Shown piece by piece: positions 17,233 through 24,758 of a stretch of 64,000 bases of DNA (position 1 is the stretch's first letter; each line of letters begins with the position of its first letter). The notes under the pieces were generated by a model, which ran no database searches, was not told the DNA's origin, and saw only the letters and a list, made by a program, of their open reading frames with translations. The stretch comes from Poriferisodalis sp965221945 (lineage in GTDB: Bacteria > Actinomycetota > Acidimicrobiia > Acidimicrobiales > Poriferisodalaceae), in the NCBI RefSeq assembly GCF_965221945.1, contig NZ_OZ244925.1, positions 3,658,001 to 3,722,000 on the forward strand, written 5' to 3'. Position numbers and translations under genes: made by a program.

Positions 17233-17951
17233 CCGCCCGCGGTCGCTATATCGCGCTGGAGGGATTCGACGGCAGCGGCAAGTCGACTCAGGCCGAGCGA
17301 CTGGCAACAGAACGGGACGCCGTGCTCACCCGAGAGCCCGGCGGAACACCGCTCGGCGCATCGCTGCGGGGATTGCTGCTCGATGCCTCCGACGACGCCG
17401 CGCCTGCACCGCGCACCGAGGCGCTGCTGTTCGCTGCGGATCGGGCCCAGCACATCGCCACGGTGGTCGCTCCGGTGCTCGAGGCGGGCCGCGATGTCGT
17501 CACCGACCGTTCCTACGGCTCGACCTTGGCCTACCAGGGCTACGGCCGGGGCCTGCCACTTGACGAGCTGCGTGGGCTGATCGACTACGCCTCTCGGCGG
17601 CCGGCGGGCGCATCAATCGAGTTGCCCGAGGTCATCCTTCCCGATGTCGTCGTGCTGCTCGATGTGCCGCTCGTCGATTCCGATCGTCGGGTTCACCACC
17701 TTGATCGCATTGGCGGCGAGCAGATGTCGTTGCTGGAGGCTGGTCCCCACGCGGACCAGCCCGCAGGCGGAGATCCGGACCGGCTGGAGGGTGAAGCGCT
17801 GGAGTTTGCGCTGCGTGTGTGGCGCAGCTACCAGGAGCTCTGCGAGGCGGAACCCGAGCGGTGGGTCCGCGTGGACGCCACCGGCAACGTCGACGACGTG
17901 GCTGCGCGGGTCATCGACGCCGTAGCTGGGCATCCCGCAATGCAGGACTAG
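17229..17951 (+). CDS. tmk: Thymidylate kinase
   Basis: A 240-residue dTMP kinase that makes dTDP for DNA synthesis. The P-loop reads EGFDGSGKST, followed by the TREPGGTPLG motif, DRYYG-like DRSYGSTLAYQG, and a DVPL segment near the adenine site. It is 25-30 residues longer than usual because of an insertion after RRPAGA and another near GPHADQPAGGDPDRL in the lid region. It is followed 10 bp later by holB, the common actinobacterial pair. Start is the ATG in the ATGA overlap with the MFS gene. Confidence 0.93.
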   Translation: MTARGRYIALEGFDGSGKSTQAERLATERDAVLTREPGGTPLGASLRGLLLDASDDAAPAPRTEALLFAADRAQHIATVVAPVLEAGRDVVTDRSYGSTLAYQGYGRGLPLDELRGLIDYASRRPAGASIELPEVILPDVVVLLDVPLVDSDRRVHHLDRIGGEQMSLLEAGPHADQPAGGDPDRLEGEALEFALRVWRSYQELCEAEPERWVRVDATGNVDDVAARVIDAVAGHPAMQD

Positions 17952-17961
17952 GGCGCTCATC

Positions 17962-19260
17962 GTGGCCTCAGCGTCCGGCGGCGACGATCAACCGGGCACA
18001 ACGGAGCCCGCCGCGCTGTCACTCTTCGACTTCGACGACCCGCCGGCGCCGCCGGAACCGCCGCCCCCTCTCGACGAAGCGGCGGAGCAACCTGACCTGC
18101 AGGAGCTTGCGACCGAATCCGCGCGAACTCCAGCCGAGAGCCCGTCTCTGGCCGAGAGCCCGCCTCCAGCCCCTGTCGCCGAGTCACGGCTCGACACACC
18201 GCAGGCTGACGAACCACCGGTCGGCAACCTGCTCGACGGCATCGTCGGGCAATCCGCCGCGGTCTCCCGTCTGCGGTCGGCGCTCGAATCGCCGCTTCCG
18301 GCGTACCTGTTCGTGGGTCCCGCTGGTGCGGGACTGCGCAGTGCGGCGTGCCGGTTCGCAGGCGAACTGCTCGCGGCGCGCAGTGCAACGCCCGAGCGGG
18401 AACGACGTCTCGCCCTCGCCGAGCAACACCCCGACCTGCTGGTTTTCGACCGCGTCGGCGCTGCGATGACTGCCGAGCAGGTCCGCGACGCAGTGCGTGC
18501 AGCAGCGGTTGCCCCGGCAGCCGGGGAGCTCAAAGTCATCGTTCTTCCTGAAGTGGACCGAGCCGCACTGATCGCGCCCATCCTGCTCAAGTCGGTCGAG
18601 GAGCCGCCGCCATCGTGCGTGTTCATGTTGCTCGCCGACGAGATCAACCGGCCGATGGAGACCCTGGCATCCCGCTGCGTCCGCATCGACTTCGAGGCGC
18701 TGGGCGAAGCCGACCTGCGAGCACTGCTTGTTGCCGAGGGCATCGACGGCAGCCGCGCCGACTTCGCAGCGGTCGCCGCCGGAGGCTCGATCGATCGAGC
18801 TCGCCTGCTTGCCTCCGATGCGGACGCTGCTTCCAGGATCGACACCTGGCGGGGAATGCGCAGATCGCTCGATGGCACGGCATCTGCCGCGATGGCAGCC
18901 GTCGACACAGCGTTGGAGGCGACCGAGCAGGCAGCGGCCCCACTCGAAGCCCGCCACCAGACCGAACGTGCAGACGCCGATGAGCGGGCCGAGCTGTATG
19001 GGACGAACTTCGGCCGCAGCTCGCTTGACGAGCGGCACCGCCGCGAGCTGCGTCGAGTGCGCATCGACGAGCTCACGATGGGATTCGCAGTGCTCTCCGC
19101 ACAGATTCGCGACGAGGTCCGCAACGCCACGTTGGCGGCGGAGACCGCTGCGGAGCAGCTGGCAGCCGTCGGCGATGCTGCAGAGGCTTTGCGTTTCAAC
19201 GCCAACCAGCGACTCACGCTGAGCTGTCTGTTCATCCGGCTCGGGCGGACAAGTCCGTAA
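17962..19260 (+). CDS. holB: DNA polymerase III subunit delta prime
   Basis: A 432-residue clamp-loader subunit. After a disordered, Pro/Glu-rich N-terminal 75 residues comes the AAA-like region (DGIVGQSAAVSRLRSALES, then FVGPAGAGLRSAACRFA). It continues with VIVLPEVDRA and LLKSVEEPPPSCVFMLLADE, the latter typical of HolB. The Walker A Lys is absent (GPAGAGLR), as in delta-prime proteins that do not bind ATP. The four cysteines of the usual zinc module between Walker A and B are also missing. The GTG start lies 10 bp after tmk. Identity is strong from context and the SVEEPP motif. Confidence 0.85.
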   Translation: MASASGGDDQPGTTEPAALSLFDFDDPPAPPEPPPPLDEAAEQPDLQELATESARTPAESPSLAESPPPAPVAESRLDTPQADEPPVGNLLDGIVGQSAAVSRLRSALESPLPAYLFVGPAGAGLRSAACRFAGELLAARSATPERERRLALAEQHPDLLVFDRVGAAMTAEQVRDAVRAAAVAPAAGELKVIVLPEVDRAALIAPILLKSVEEPPPSCVFMLLADEINRPMETLASRCVRIDFEALGEADLRALLVAEGIDGSRADFAAVAAGGSIDRARLLASDADAASRIDTWRGMRRSLDGTASAAMAAVDTALEATEQAAAPLEARHQTERADADERAELYGTNFGRSSLDERHRRELRRVRIDELTMGFAVLSAQIRDEVRNATLAAETAAEQLAAVGDAAEALRFNANQRLTLSCLFIRLGRTSP

Positions 19261-19297
19261 GACCTCGCCGCTGATCGGACGCTGCGGCCGGCGAACG

Positions 19298-19369
19298 AGC
19301 CCGAGGTGGGGATTGAACCCACGACCTGCTCTTTACGAGAGAGCCGCTCTGCCACTGAGCTACTCGGGC
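19298..19369 (-). tRNA. tRNA-Thr(CGT)
   Basis: A 72-nt cloverleaf on the minus strand. The 7-bp acceptor stem is GCCCGAG/CTCGGGC, the D stem GCTC/GAGC, the anticodon stem GCTCT/AGAGC with loop CTCGTAA, and the T stem GTGGG/CCCAC. The anticodon CGT reads ACG. No CCA is encoded. It shares its acceptor and T stem with the other tRNA-Thr at 36769. Confidence 0.95.
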
Positions 19370-19434
19370 AATAGGCGGTCACGGTACCAGCGGGCGGTGG
19401 CGCCCCACGAGGGGGTTCCGGCGCAACCGACCAC

Positions 19435-19440
19435 TAATAT
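19435..19440 (+). promoter_or_regulatory. -10 box of a leaderless promoter
   Basis: TAATAT, 7 nt before the ATG of the 44-residue membrane protein gene. It is the closest match to TATAAT among the boxes of this kind in the window. Confidence 0.6.
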
Positions 19441-19447
19441 CTGCGCT

Positions 19448-19582
19448 ATGAACGCACTTGCTGCGCAGGTCTGGCACTACTGGTTGGCGGTACCGCTCAC
19501 CATCGTGACGGTGCTGACCGTCGCCAAGCTGGTTGCGGGCTATGTGCAAAAGGTGGTTGCTCCGCGCTACCCCAAGCGCTGA
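19448..19582 (+). CDS. Small single-pass membrane protein
   Basis: A 44-residue protein with one membrane helix (WLAVPLTIVTVLTVAKLVAGYV) and a basic C-terminus ending PRYPKR, which would face the cytoplasm. A TAATAT box 7 nt upstream and only 8 bp to the next gene support expression, probably as the first gene of the DUF2342-tilS unit. Similar tiny proteins precede this metalloprotease in some actinobacteria as far as I recall. Function is unknown. Confidence 0.7.
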   Translation: MNALAAQVWHYWLAVPLTIVTVLTVAKLVAGYVQKVVAPRYPKR

Positions 19583-19590
19583 GCCGGCAA

Positions 19591-20676
19591 GTGAGCGCTC
19601 CCGCCGACGAGTACGTCGACTGGGATTTGGCGCGCCGCATCGCCGTGCGGGTCGCTGGCACCGAGCCGCTGTACCAGTCGTACCTGGCTGAGCCGCTGCG
19701 TGCGGACTTCGCCCGGTTCGTGCCGGTTGCGGCCGAGCTGGTCGCCATTGAGACGGGTTTGGAGACGCCGGGCGAGGCTCACGCTGAGATCATCGATCGG
19801 GCGGGATGGATTGACGCCAACATCGCAGCGTTCCGGCGGCTGCTGCAGCCGCTGCTCGGTGCCCCGGCTGCCCTCGATGAGCCGGCGGAGACATCACGGG
19901 TGACGCGCACGCTGGGCGCCGTTGAGCTGGGCTCGGTGCTCGGTTGGATGTCCCGCCGGGTGCTGGGCCAGTACGACCTGCTGTGGGCTTCCGACGATGA
20001 AACCACCGGCACCGCCGCGGAGACAGCGGGCGACACGGTCTACTTCGTCGGTCCGAACATCCTGGTCACCGAGAAGCGCTACGCATTTCCCCCGGCTCAG
20101 TTCCGACTCTGGCTGGCGCTTCACGAGCTGACGCACCGTTCGCAGTTCACCGGTGTGCCCTGGCTGCGCCCCCATTTCTTGCAGCTCGTGAACGGTCTTG
20201 TCGACGAGGCTCAACCCGATCCCGAACGACTGCGCGAAGGCCTTCGCGCGCTGGTCGCGCAGCGCCGCGGCGGTCAGGACCTTCTGGGCGAAGGAGGATT
20301 GGCCGCGGTGTTCGCCACCGAGCTACAGCGCAGCCTGATCGCTCAGGTCGGCGGCATGATGAGCCTCGTCGAGGGACACGGTGACGTGACCATGGCCAGA
20401 GCCGCCCGCGGCCATATTCCCGATGCGGAACGATTCGCCCTGGTGATGGCGCACCGGCGCCGAAACGCACGCGGCATGGCCCGCCTGGTCCAGCGCCTGC
20501 TTGGCATCGAGGCCAAGCTCGCCCAGTACCGGGCGGGCGAGGAGTTCATCGCCGCGATCGAAGGCGAACGCGGACCGAAGGCCGTCAACCGGATCTGGGA
20601 GCGCGTTGAGCATCTGCCGTCCATGACGGAGATTCGCAACCCGACAGCGTGGCTGGAGCGTGTCCCGGCCGCCTGA
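19591..20676 (+). CDS. Zinc-dependent metalloprotease, DUF2342 family
   Basis: A 361-residue protein of the DUF2342 family, annotated in actinobacteria as a zinc-dependent metalloprotease and once linked by phylogenetic profile to coenzyme F420 synthesis. The zinc motif is HELTH at about residue 178 (LALHELTHRSQF), and a downstream SLVEGHGDVTM could supply further ligands. Neighbouring tilS and hpt are its usual partners, as in mycobacteria. The GTG start is 8 bp after the small membrane protein. Substrate is unknown; it has no signal peptide, so it is probably cytoplasmic. Confidence 0.85.
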   Translation: MSAPADEYVDWDLARRIAVRVAGTEPLYQSYLAEPLRADFARFVPVAAELVAIETGLETPGEAHAEIIDRAGWIDANIAAFRRLLQPLLGAPAALDEPAETSRVTRTLGAVELGSVLGWMSRRVLGQYDLLWASDDETTGTAAETAGDTVYFVGPNILVTEKRYAFPPAQFRLWLALHELTHRSQFTGVPWLRPHFLQLVNGLVDEAQPDPERLREGLRALVAQRRGGQDLLGEGGLAAVFATELQRSLIAQVGGMMSLVEGHGDVTMARAARGHIPDAERFALVMAHRRRNARGMARLVQRLLGIEAKLAQYRAGEEFIAAIEGERGPKAVNRIWERVEHLPSMTEIRNPTAWLERVPAA

Positions 20677-21592
20677 AGCCGGCGTCGGCGAACCGTCGGC
20701 GCCCGCTGCGGGGGCCGACGAACTCGATCAGCTGATCGACCGCTGCACGTTCGGCCAAATCGAGCGTCGCGAGCTTGTCTGTGGGGTGTCGGGTGGTGCC
20801 GACTCGGCCGCCTTGCTGGTCCTGGCATGCCGGTTCGCGCAGCGAAGCGGCAGTGGCGTCACCGCTGTCACTGCTGTCCATATCGATCACGGCATCCGGG
20901 CCGACGGGGCTGCGGAGGCGGAGCGTGTCGGGGCGCTCTGCGACCGACTCGGTGCCTCGCTGAGAGTCGTGCGGCTCGGGCTCGCTGCGGGGGCGAACCT
21001 GCAGGCGCGCGCTCGCGAAGCCCGCAACGCCGCCCTCGGCCCCGAGGCGCTGGTGGGCCACACGGCCGACGACCAGGCGGAGACGGTGCTGCTGCAGTTG
21101 CTGCGCGGCGGAGCACTCGATGCGCTCGCAGCCATGCGAGCCGACCGCCGGCCGCTGCTGGTGCTGCGACGGGCGGACACCGACCGGGTCTGCGAGATCG
21201 CCGGCTACGAGCCGATCCGGGATCCCTCCAATGCCGACCCGCGCTTTTGGCGGAGCCGCGTCCGCCACGAGCTGATCCCGCTGCTCTGCGACATCTCCGG
21301 CCGCGATGTCGTGCCATTACTGGCGCGTGCAGCCGGGCTGGCGGCCACTGACGCCGACCTGCTCGATGTGCTGGCTGCCGACATCGATCCCACCAGCGCC
21401 GCCGAACTACGGACCGCACCGTTGGCTCTGGCTCGGCGAGCCGTCCGCGCATGGCTGCGCACCGATCATCCGCCTGATGCCGCCACCGTCGAGCGGGTGC
21501 TGGAGGTGGCCCGGCACACCCACCGGGCTACCGAGGTCGGAGGCGGCCGCCGGGTGACCCGATCAGCCGACCAGCTCCGGCTGGAAGAGTGA
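20660..21592 (+). CDS. tilS: tRNA(Ile)-lysidine synthase
   Basis: A 310-residue N-type ATP pyrophosphatase that converts C34 of tRNA-Ile(CAU) to lysidine so it reads AUA. The PP-loop is SGGADSAAL at about residue 44, and further family motifs are HIDHGIR, ARNAALGPEALVGHTADDQAET and RFWRSRVRHELIPLL. The length matches short TilS forms without the C-terminal domain. The GTG start at 20660 overlaps the preceding protease gene by 17 bp. The hpt gene follows, but with a promoter of its own. Confidence 0.93.
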   Translation: MSRPPEAGVGEPSAPAAGADELDQLIDRCTFGQIERRELVCGVSGGADSAALLVLACRFAQRSGSGVTAVTAVHIDHGIRADGAAEAERVGALCDRLGASLRVVRLGLAAGANLQARAREARNAALGPEALVGHTADDQAETVLLQLLRGGALDALAAMRADRRPLLVLRRADTDRVCEIAGYEPIRDPSNADPRFWRSRVRHELIPLLCDISGRDVVPLLARAAGLAATDADLLDVLAADIDPTSAAELRTAPLALARRAVRAWLRTDHPPDAATVERVLEVARHTHRATEVGGGRRVTRSADQLRLEE

Positions 21593-21621
21593 CCGTTCCG
21601 CCGTCCGCAACGCGAAACCAG

Positions 21622-21627
21622 TAGGTT
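21622..21627 (+). promoter_or_regulatory. -10 box of a leaderless promoter
   Basis: TAGGTT, 8 nt before the GTG of hpt, with no ribosome site. It lies in the 43-bp tilS-hpt gap. Confidence 0.45.
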
Positions 21628-21635
21628 CGACTCAC

Positions 21636-22235
21636 GTGACGCCCGCACCGGCCTCGCCGTCGCCTCAAAGCGACCTCGACTCGATGCTCGCGGGCGATCC
21701 GGCTGTCGGGGAGGTACTCGTCTCTGGCCCCGAGATCGCCGAGCGGGTCGTCGAATTGGGCGCGCAGATCACCACCGACTACGCCGGCCGTGAGCCGCTG
21801 CTGGTGGCGGTTCTCAAGGGCGCTGTGATGTTTGCCTCCGATCTCAGCCGCGCGATTGACCTGGCGGTCGAGATGGATTTCATGGCCGTGTCGTCGTACG
21901 GCAGCAGCACCCGTTCCAGCGGGGTTGTTCGCATTCTCAAGGATCTCGACATCGACATCGCAGGGCGGGACGTGATCTTGGTGGAGGACATCGTCGAGAG
22001 CGGTCTCACCCTGTCGTACCTGCGTCGCAGCCTGCTGGCTCGCAGCCCCGCCAGCCTGGCCGTGTGCTCACTGCTGACCCGCGAGCACAACGGCAGCCTG
22101 AACGGCCTCGTCGACTACATCGGCTTCCGCCTGCCGCCTGTGTGGGTCATCGGCTACGGGTTGGATTTGGCTCAGAAATACCGCAATTTGGCCGAAATTC
22201 GCGCGTACGACGCTTCTGCCGCCGAAGACGCCTGA
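21636..22235 (+). CDS. hpt: Hypoxanthine-guanine phosphoribosyltransferase
   Basis: A 199-residue purine salvage enzyme that joins hypoxanthine or guanine to PRPP. The loop LLVAVLKGAVMFASDLSRAI, the flexible loop MDFMAVSSYGSSTRSSGVVRI and the PRPP motif VILVEDIVESGLTL are all present. The PRPP motif has Glu-Ser where most relatives read Asp-Ser or Asp-Thr, a conservative change. The C-terminal KYRNLAEIRAYD is typical. Conserved placement after tilS supports the call. Start is GTG with a TAGGTT box 8 nt upstream. Confidence 0.95.
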   Translation: MTPAPASPSPQSDLDSMLAGDPAVGEVLVSGPEIAERVVELGAQITTDYAGREPLLVAVLKGAVMFASDLSRAIDLAVEMDFMAVSSYGSSTRSSGVVRILKDLDIDIAGRDVILVEDIVESGLTLSYLRRSLLARSPASLAVCSLLTREHNGSLNGLVDYIGFRLPPVWVIGYGLDLAQKYRNLAEIRAYDASAAEDA

Positions 22236-22315
22236 AATTCCTGCGCGTTCGCCGTGCAGCGCCGGTTCGGCACCGGTAAATTCGGCTCCGTACACGCTTG
22301 CAGGGACGGCGAGCT

Positions 22316-22834
22316 ATGAGAGGGAAGTGGGCGGAGGGCATTCAGCCCCGCAACTTCAACTGGGTCGTCGCCGAGCGCCTCGCCGTTTGCGAGCGTCCCG
22401 GCGGCTATGGCACCAGTCACAGGCGCGTCCGTCGTCAGGAAGAGATCATCTGGCTGCGCCGCAACGGGTTCGACATGGTCGTCTCGCTGATCGCTGCGCC
22501 GCACAACCTTCACAACTATGACGAGCTGAGCCTGCGGTATCTGCACCGGCCGTGGCCCGCTTTCGACGACATGGCCGAATACCTTGCGGCAGTCCACGAC
22601 GATCTGGCGCGGTTGGCCAGCGAACGCAAGCGGGTCGTGCTGCACAAGGAACGGGTCGGCGAGGACGTCTGCGGGTTCATGGCCTCGTACCTGCTGCTGT
22701 CAGGCAAGGTGCCCACCGGTCCGCAGGCGACGGCCATCACCGAGCGGATCTTCGGTCAGCGTGTCGGGCCCGAGGGGCGCCGCGTCGTTGACGTGGCGTT
22801 GGGCATCCTCGCTGATCGGAAAGCCGAGGGCTGA
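22316..22834 (+). CDS. Protein-tyrosine/dual-specificity phosphatase-like protein lacking the catalytic loop
   Basis: A 172-residue protein with the outline of a small dual-specificity phosphatase. It opens MRGKWAEGIQPRNFNWVVAERL and continues with RRQEEIIWLRRNGFDMVVSL and LARLASERKRVVLH. Where the HCxxGxxR active loop should follow it reads HKERVGEDVCGFMASYLL, so Cys, Gly and Arg of the loop are all replaced. It may be a catalytically dead, binding-only relative, or a distinct family with a similar fold. It lies between hpt and folB. ATG 22316 is chosen; an upstream GTG-like start would add six residues. Confidence 0.55.
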   Translation: MRGKWAEGIQPRNFNWVVAERLAVCERPGGYGTSHRRVRRQEEIIWLRRNGFDMVVSLIAAPHNLHNYDELSLRYLHRPWPAFDDMAEYLAAVHDDLARLASERKRVVLHKERVGEDVCGFMASYLLLSGKVPTGPQATAITERIFGQRVGPEGRRVVDVALGILADRKAEG

Positions 22835-22842
22835 ACTCGGTC

Positions 22843-23280
22843 GTGACTGCACCCAGCTCCGCTGTGTCTGATGCGTCGCCTGACGGCGACCGCTGTGTCG
22901 ATGATGCGTCGCCTGACGGCGACCGCATTGAGCTGCGCGACCTGCGGGTGATGTGCGTGGTTGGCGCGCTTGCCCACGAGCGCACCGCGCCGCAGCCGCT
23001 CAGCATCGACGTGGATCTCTACGCCGACCTGAGCCGTGCGGGTGCATCGGATGATCTGGCCGACACCATCGACTACGGCGGCGCATGCGATCGCATCGTC
23101 GCGCTGTGCGCCACCGAAGCGCCCCAGCTGCTCGAACGGCTGGCCGGGTTGATCGCAGCGGACCTGTGCAGCCTCGACGCTGTGACGGCAACCACGGTCA
23201 CGGTGACCAAGCTCCGCCCGCCCGTTGCGGCCGATCTGGCCACGAGCGCTGTGCGAATCACCCGCCGCCGCCCGGCGTGA
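22843..23280 (+). CDS. folB: Dihydroneopterin aldolase
   Basis: A 145-residue folate enzyme that cleaves dihydroneopterin to 6-hydroxymethyl-dihydropterin. The conserved core starts at residue 29 with IELRDLRVMCVVGALAHER. It continues with DDLADTIDYGGACDRI and ends in KLRPPVAADLATSAVRITRRR, all typical. The first 28 residues are extra and consist of two copies of DASPDGDR coded by a 33-nt direct repeat. The stop codon (TGA 23278-23280) is the first link of a chain of overlapping mini-ORFs that leads to folK. The start is GTG, 8 bp after the previous gene. Confidence 0.92.
   Translation: MTAPSSAVSDASPDGDRCVDDASPDGDRIELRDLRVMCVVGALAHERTAPQPLSIDVDLYADLSRAGASDDLADTIDYGGACDRIVALCATEAPQLLERLAGLIAADLCSLDAVTATTVTVTKLRPPVAADLATSAVRITRRRPA
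22870..22926 (+). repeat. 33-nt direct repeat in the folB 5' end
   Basis: Two identical 24-bp cores (22870-22893 and 22903-22926) with a 33-nt period, in frame with folB. Each core carries a 6-bp hairpin, GTCGCC-tgac-GGCGAC. Confidence 0.85.
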
Positions 23281-23403
23281 GCCGGTGAGCCAACCCAGTG
23301 TGAGCCGATGAGCCAACCCGGCGTGAGCCGATGAGCCAACCCAGTGTGAGCCGATGAGCCAACCCGGTGTGAGCCGATGAGCCAACCCGGCGTGAGCCGG
23401 TGA
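23277..23403 (+). repeat. 23-nt tandem repeat forming a mini-ORF chain between folB and folK
   Basis: Five 23-nt units (23277-23391) and a partial sixth, differing only at a few positions. Read as codons they give VSR*, VSQPSVSR*, MSQPGVSR*, MSQPSVSR*, MSQPGVSR*, MSQPGVSR*. Starts are at 23277, 23285, 23308, 23331, 23354 and 23377. Each stop overlaps the next start by four bases (GTGA or ATGA). The first overlaps the folB stop and the last overlaps the folK GTG at 23400. Unit length 23 equals 27 minus the 4-base overlap, the length needed to keep the chain in phase. Confidence 0.9.
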
Positions 23404-23909
23404 ACAACGTCGCTGTGAGGGCATTCGTGGGCATGGGCGCGAATATCGGCAACCCCGCCGCGCAACTGGCCGATGCGCTCGAGACCTTGGCAGACGCTGG
23501 CGTGCTGGTGGCCAGTTCGGGTGTGTATCGCAGCGCGCCGATCGGCCCGTCACAGCCGTCGTTCCTGAATCTCGTGGCCGAGCTGCGCGTGGCTGAGGGC
23601 CCCTATGAGCTGCTTGCACGGTGCCAGGCTCTCGAAGCGGCTGCCCATCGCGTGCGGCGGGAGCGCTGGGGACCGCGCACGCTCGACGTCGACGTATTGC
23701 TGTTCGGCGACCTCGTCCTGCGTGATCCCGAACTGGTAATCCCGCACCCGCGCCTGCGGGAGCGCCGATTCGTGCTCGACCCGTTGGTGGAGCTCGTACC
23801 CGAGATGGTCACCGTCGGCGAGTTGGCGGCCGTGGCCGACCAGGATTGCGAGCGCATCGCTGGCCCAGACCGGCTGCGAGACCTGGCCGCAGCCTCGCCG
23901 GGGCTGTAG
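23400..23909 (+). CDS. folK: 2-amino-4-hydroxy-6-hydroxymethyldihydropteridine pyrophosphokinase
   Basis: A 169-residue enzyme that pyrophosphorylates hydroxymethyl-dihydropterin, the step between FolB and FolP (27343-28233). Signature segments are AFVGMGANIGNPAAQL, VYRSAPIGPSQPSFLNLVAEL, RERWGPRTLDVDVLLFGD (with the metal-binding Asp pair) and VIPHPRLRERRFVL. The GTG start lies in a GTGA overlap with the last of the 23-nt mini-ORF units, so ribosomes leaving folB could reach it by repeated re-initiation. No independent ribosome site is seen. Confidence 0.93.
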   Translation: MNNVAVRAFVGMGANIGNPAAQLADALETLADAGVLVASSGVYRSAPIGPSQPSFLNLVAELRVAEGPYELLARCQALEAAAHRVRRERWGPRTLDVDVLLFGDLVLRDPELVIPHPRLRERRFVLDPLVELVPEMVTVGELAAVADQDCERIAGPDRLRDLAAASPGL

Positions 23910-23969
23910 CGCACGATCGGTGCCGCGAGGCGGTGCAGTTCTCGACGCTCCGCCCCGGACAGAGGGGAG

Positions 23970-24671
23970 CTAGGCCTCCGGGACGGGGGGTGCGTCGGCG
24001 CGCAGGATGAACAGGCCTTCGGCGTTGACGCAGAGTCCCTCGGGGCCGTGCACCTCGGCGTGCTGGATGATCTTGCGTCCCGAGGTGTCATGTATCCACG
24101 CCCGCAGATGCAGCGGCTCGCCCAGCGGAGTCGCGGCTCGGTAGTGGACGGTGAGCCGGCCCGTATAGGCCTGGCGGCCCCGCATCCGGTTCAGCGCGCC
24201 CATCAGCTCGTCGATGATGAGCGCCACCACGCCGCCGTGGGTGCGTTCGGGAGGCCCGGCAAACATGGGGTCGACAACGGCTAGGCCGGTGACCGCTTCG
24301 TCAGATTCCTTGAAGTACCTGACGTCCACCGACGCCGGATGCAGCTGCCCTCCGCCGATGGAGAAGGGGTCGAACTCGATCTCTTCGCCAACCTCGAGCG
24401 GCAGCGGGAGGAATTGGCCTTCGTAGATCTCGCGGAGGTATGGCCGGCTCAACATGTCGTCGAGCTTCACTCGCAGCGTGCCTTGCTCCAGCCGGTCAGC
24501 AGCAGCGGTGACAGCCGCTGTGACCTCGTCGAGCACCTCGTCCTTGGCCTGCCTTCCCGCCAATGCCTGGTTCAGCCGGCGCATCGCAGCGGCTGCCCGT
24601 TCGACGGCGCTCCAGTCATGTCCAGGCCCGACGGTGCTGGCCGGATCGCTGCGCGAATCCTGCTGGGTCAC
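23970..24671 (-). CDS. PaaI-type thioesterase (hotdog fold)
   Basis: A 233-residue protein with an N-terminal helical region and a C-terminal hotdog domain. The domain contains ERTHGGVVALIIDELMGALNRM, the usual position of the thioesterase active-site Asp/Glu in PaaI-like proteins, then TGRLTVHYRAATPLGEPLHLRAWIHD. It should hydrolyse an acyl-CoA, which fits the divergent acyl-CoA dehydrogenase next door. The GTG at 24671 is chosen because TAGCGT lies 8 nt upstream; no ATG is available nearby in this frame. The substrate is unknown. Confidence 0.78.
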   Translation of the reverse strand: MTQQDSRSDPASTVGPGHDWSAVERAAAAMRRLNQALAGRQAKDEVLDEVTAAVTAAADRLEQGTLRVKLDDMLSRPYLREIYEGQFLPLPLEVGEEIEFDPFSIGGGQLHPASVDVRYFKESDEAVTGLAVVDPMFAGPPERTHGGVVALIIDELMGALNRMRGRQAYTGRLTVHYRAATPLGEPLHLRAWIHDTSGRKIIQHAEVHGPEGLCVNAEGLFILRADAPPVPEA

Positions 24672-24679
24672 GGGCCGAG

Positions 24680-24685
24680 ACGCTA
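24680..24685 (-). promoter_or_regulatory. -10 box of a leaderless promoter
   Basis: TAGCGT on the minus strand, 8 nt before the GTG of the thioesterase gene. Confidence 0.4.
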
Positions 24686-24746
24686 TCTGTGCCGCCCCGA
24701 TGTACGCCCGCCGTGCCGGGCCGTGGCCTGCATTGCCGTCGGGGCA

Positions 24747-24752
24747 TACGCT
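24747..24752 (+). promoter_or_regulatory. -10 box of a leaderless promoter
   Basis: TACGCT, 6 nt before the ATG of the acyl-CoA dehydrogenase gene. It is divergent from the thioesterase promoter 60 bp away. Confidence 0.55.
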
Positions 24753-24758
24753 CGGACC

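Noticed and set aside
15901..17307. 468-codon open frame antisense to the MFS transporter gene
   Set aside because: Its composition (Gln, His, Arg) is that of a shadow frame; the MFS protein has clear membrane helices.
21589..21624. GTGA-linked mini-ORF from tilS toward hpt as another relay chain
   Set aside because: It ends in TAG 12 bp before the hpt start with no overlap, and hpt has its own TAGGTT box.
23277..23403. A CRISPR-like array of 23-nt repeats
   Set aside because: The units are contiguous with no spacers, vary internally, and no cas gene is nearby.
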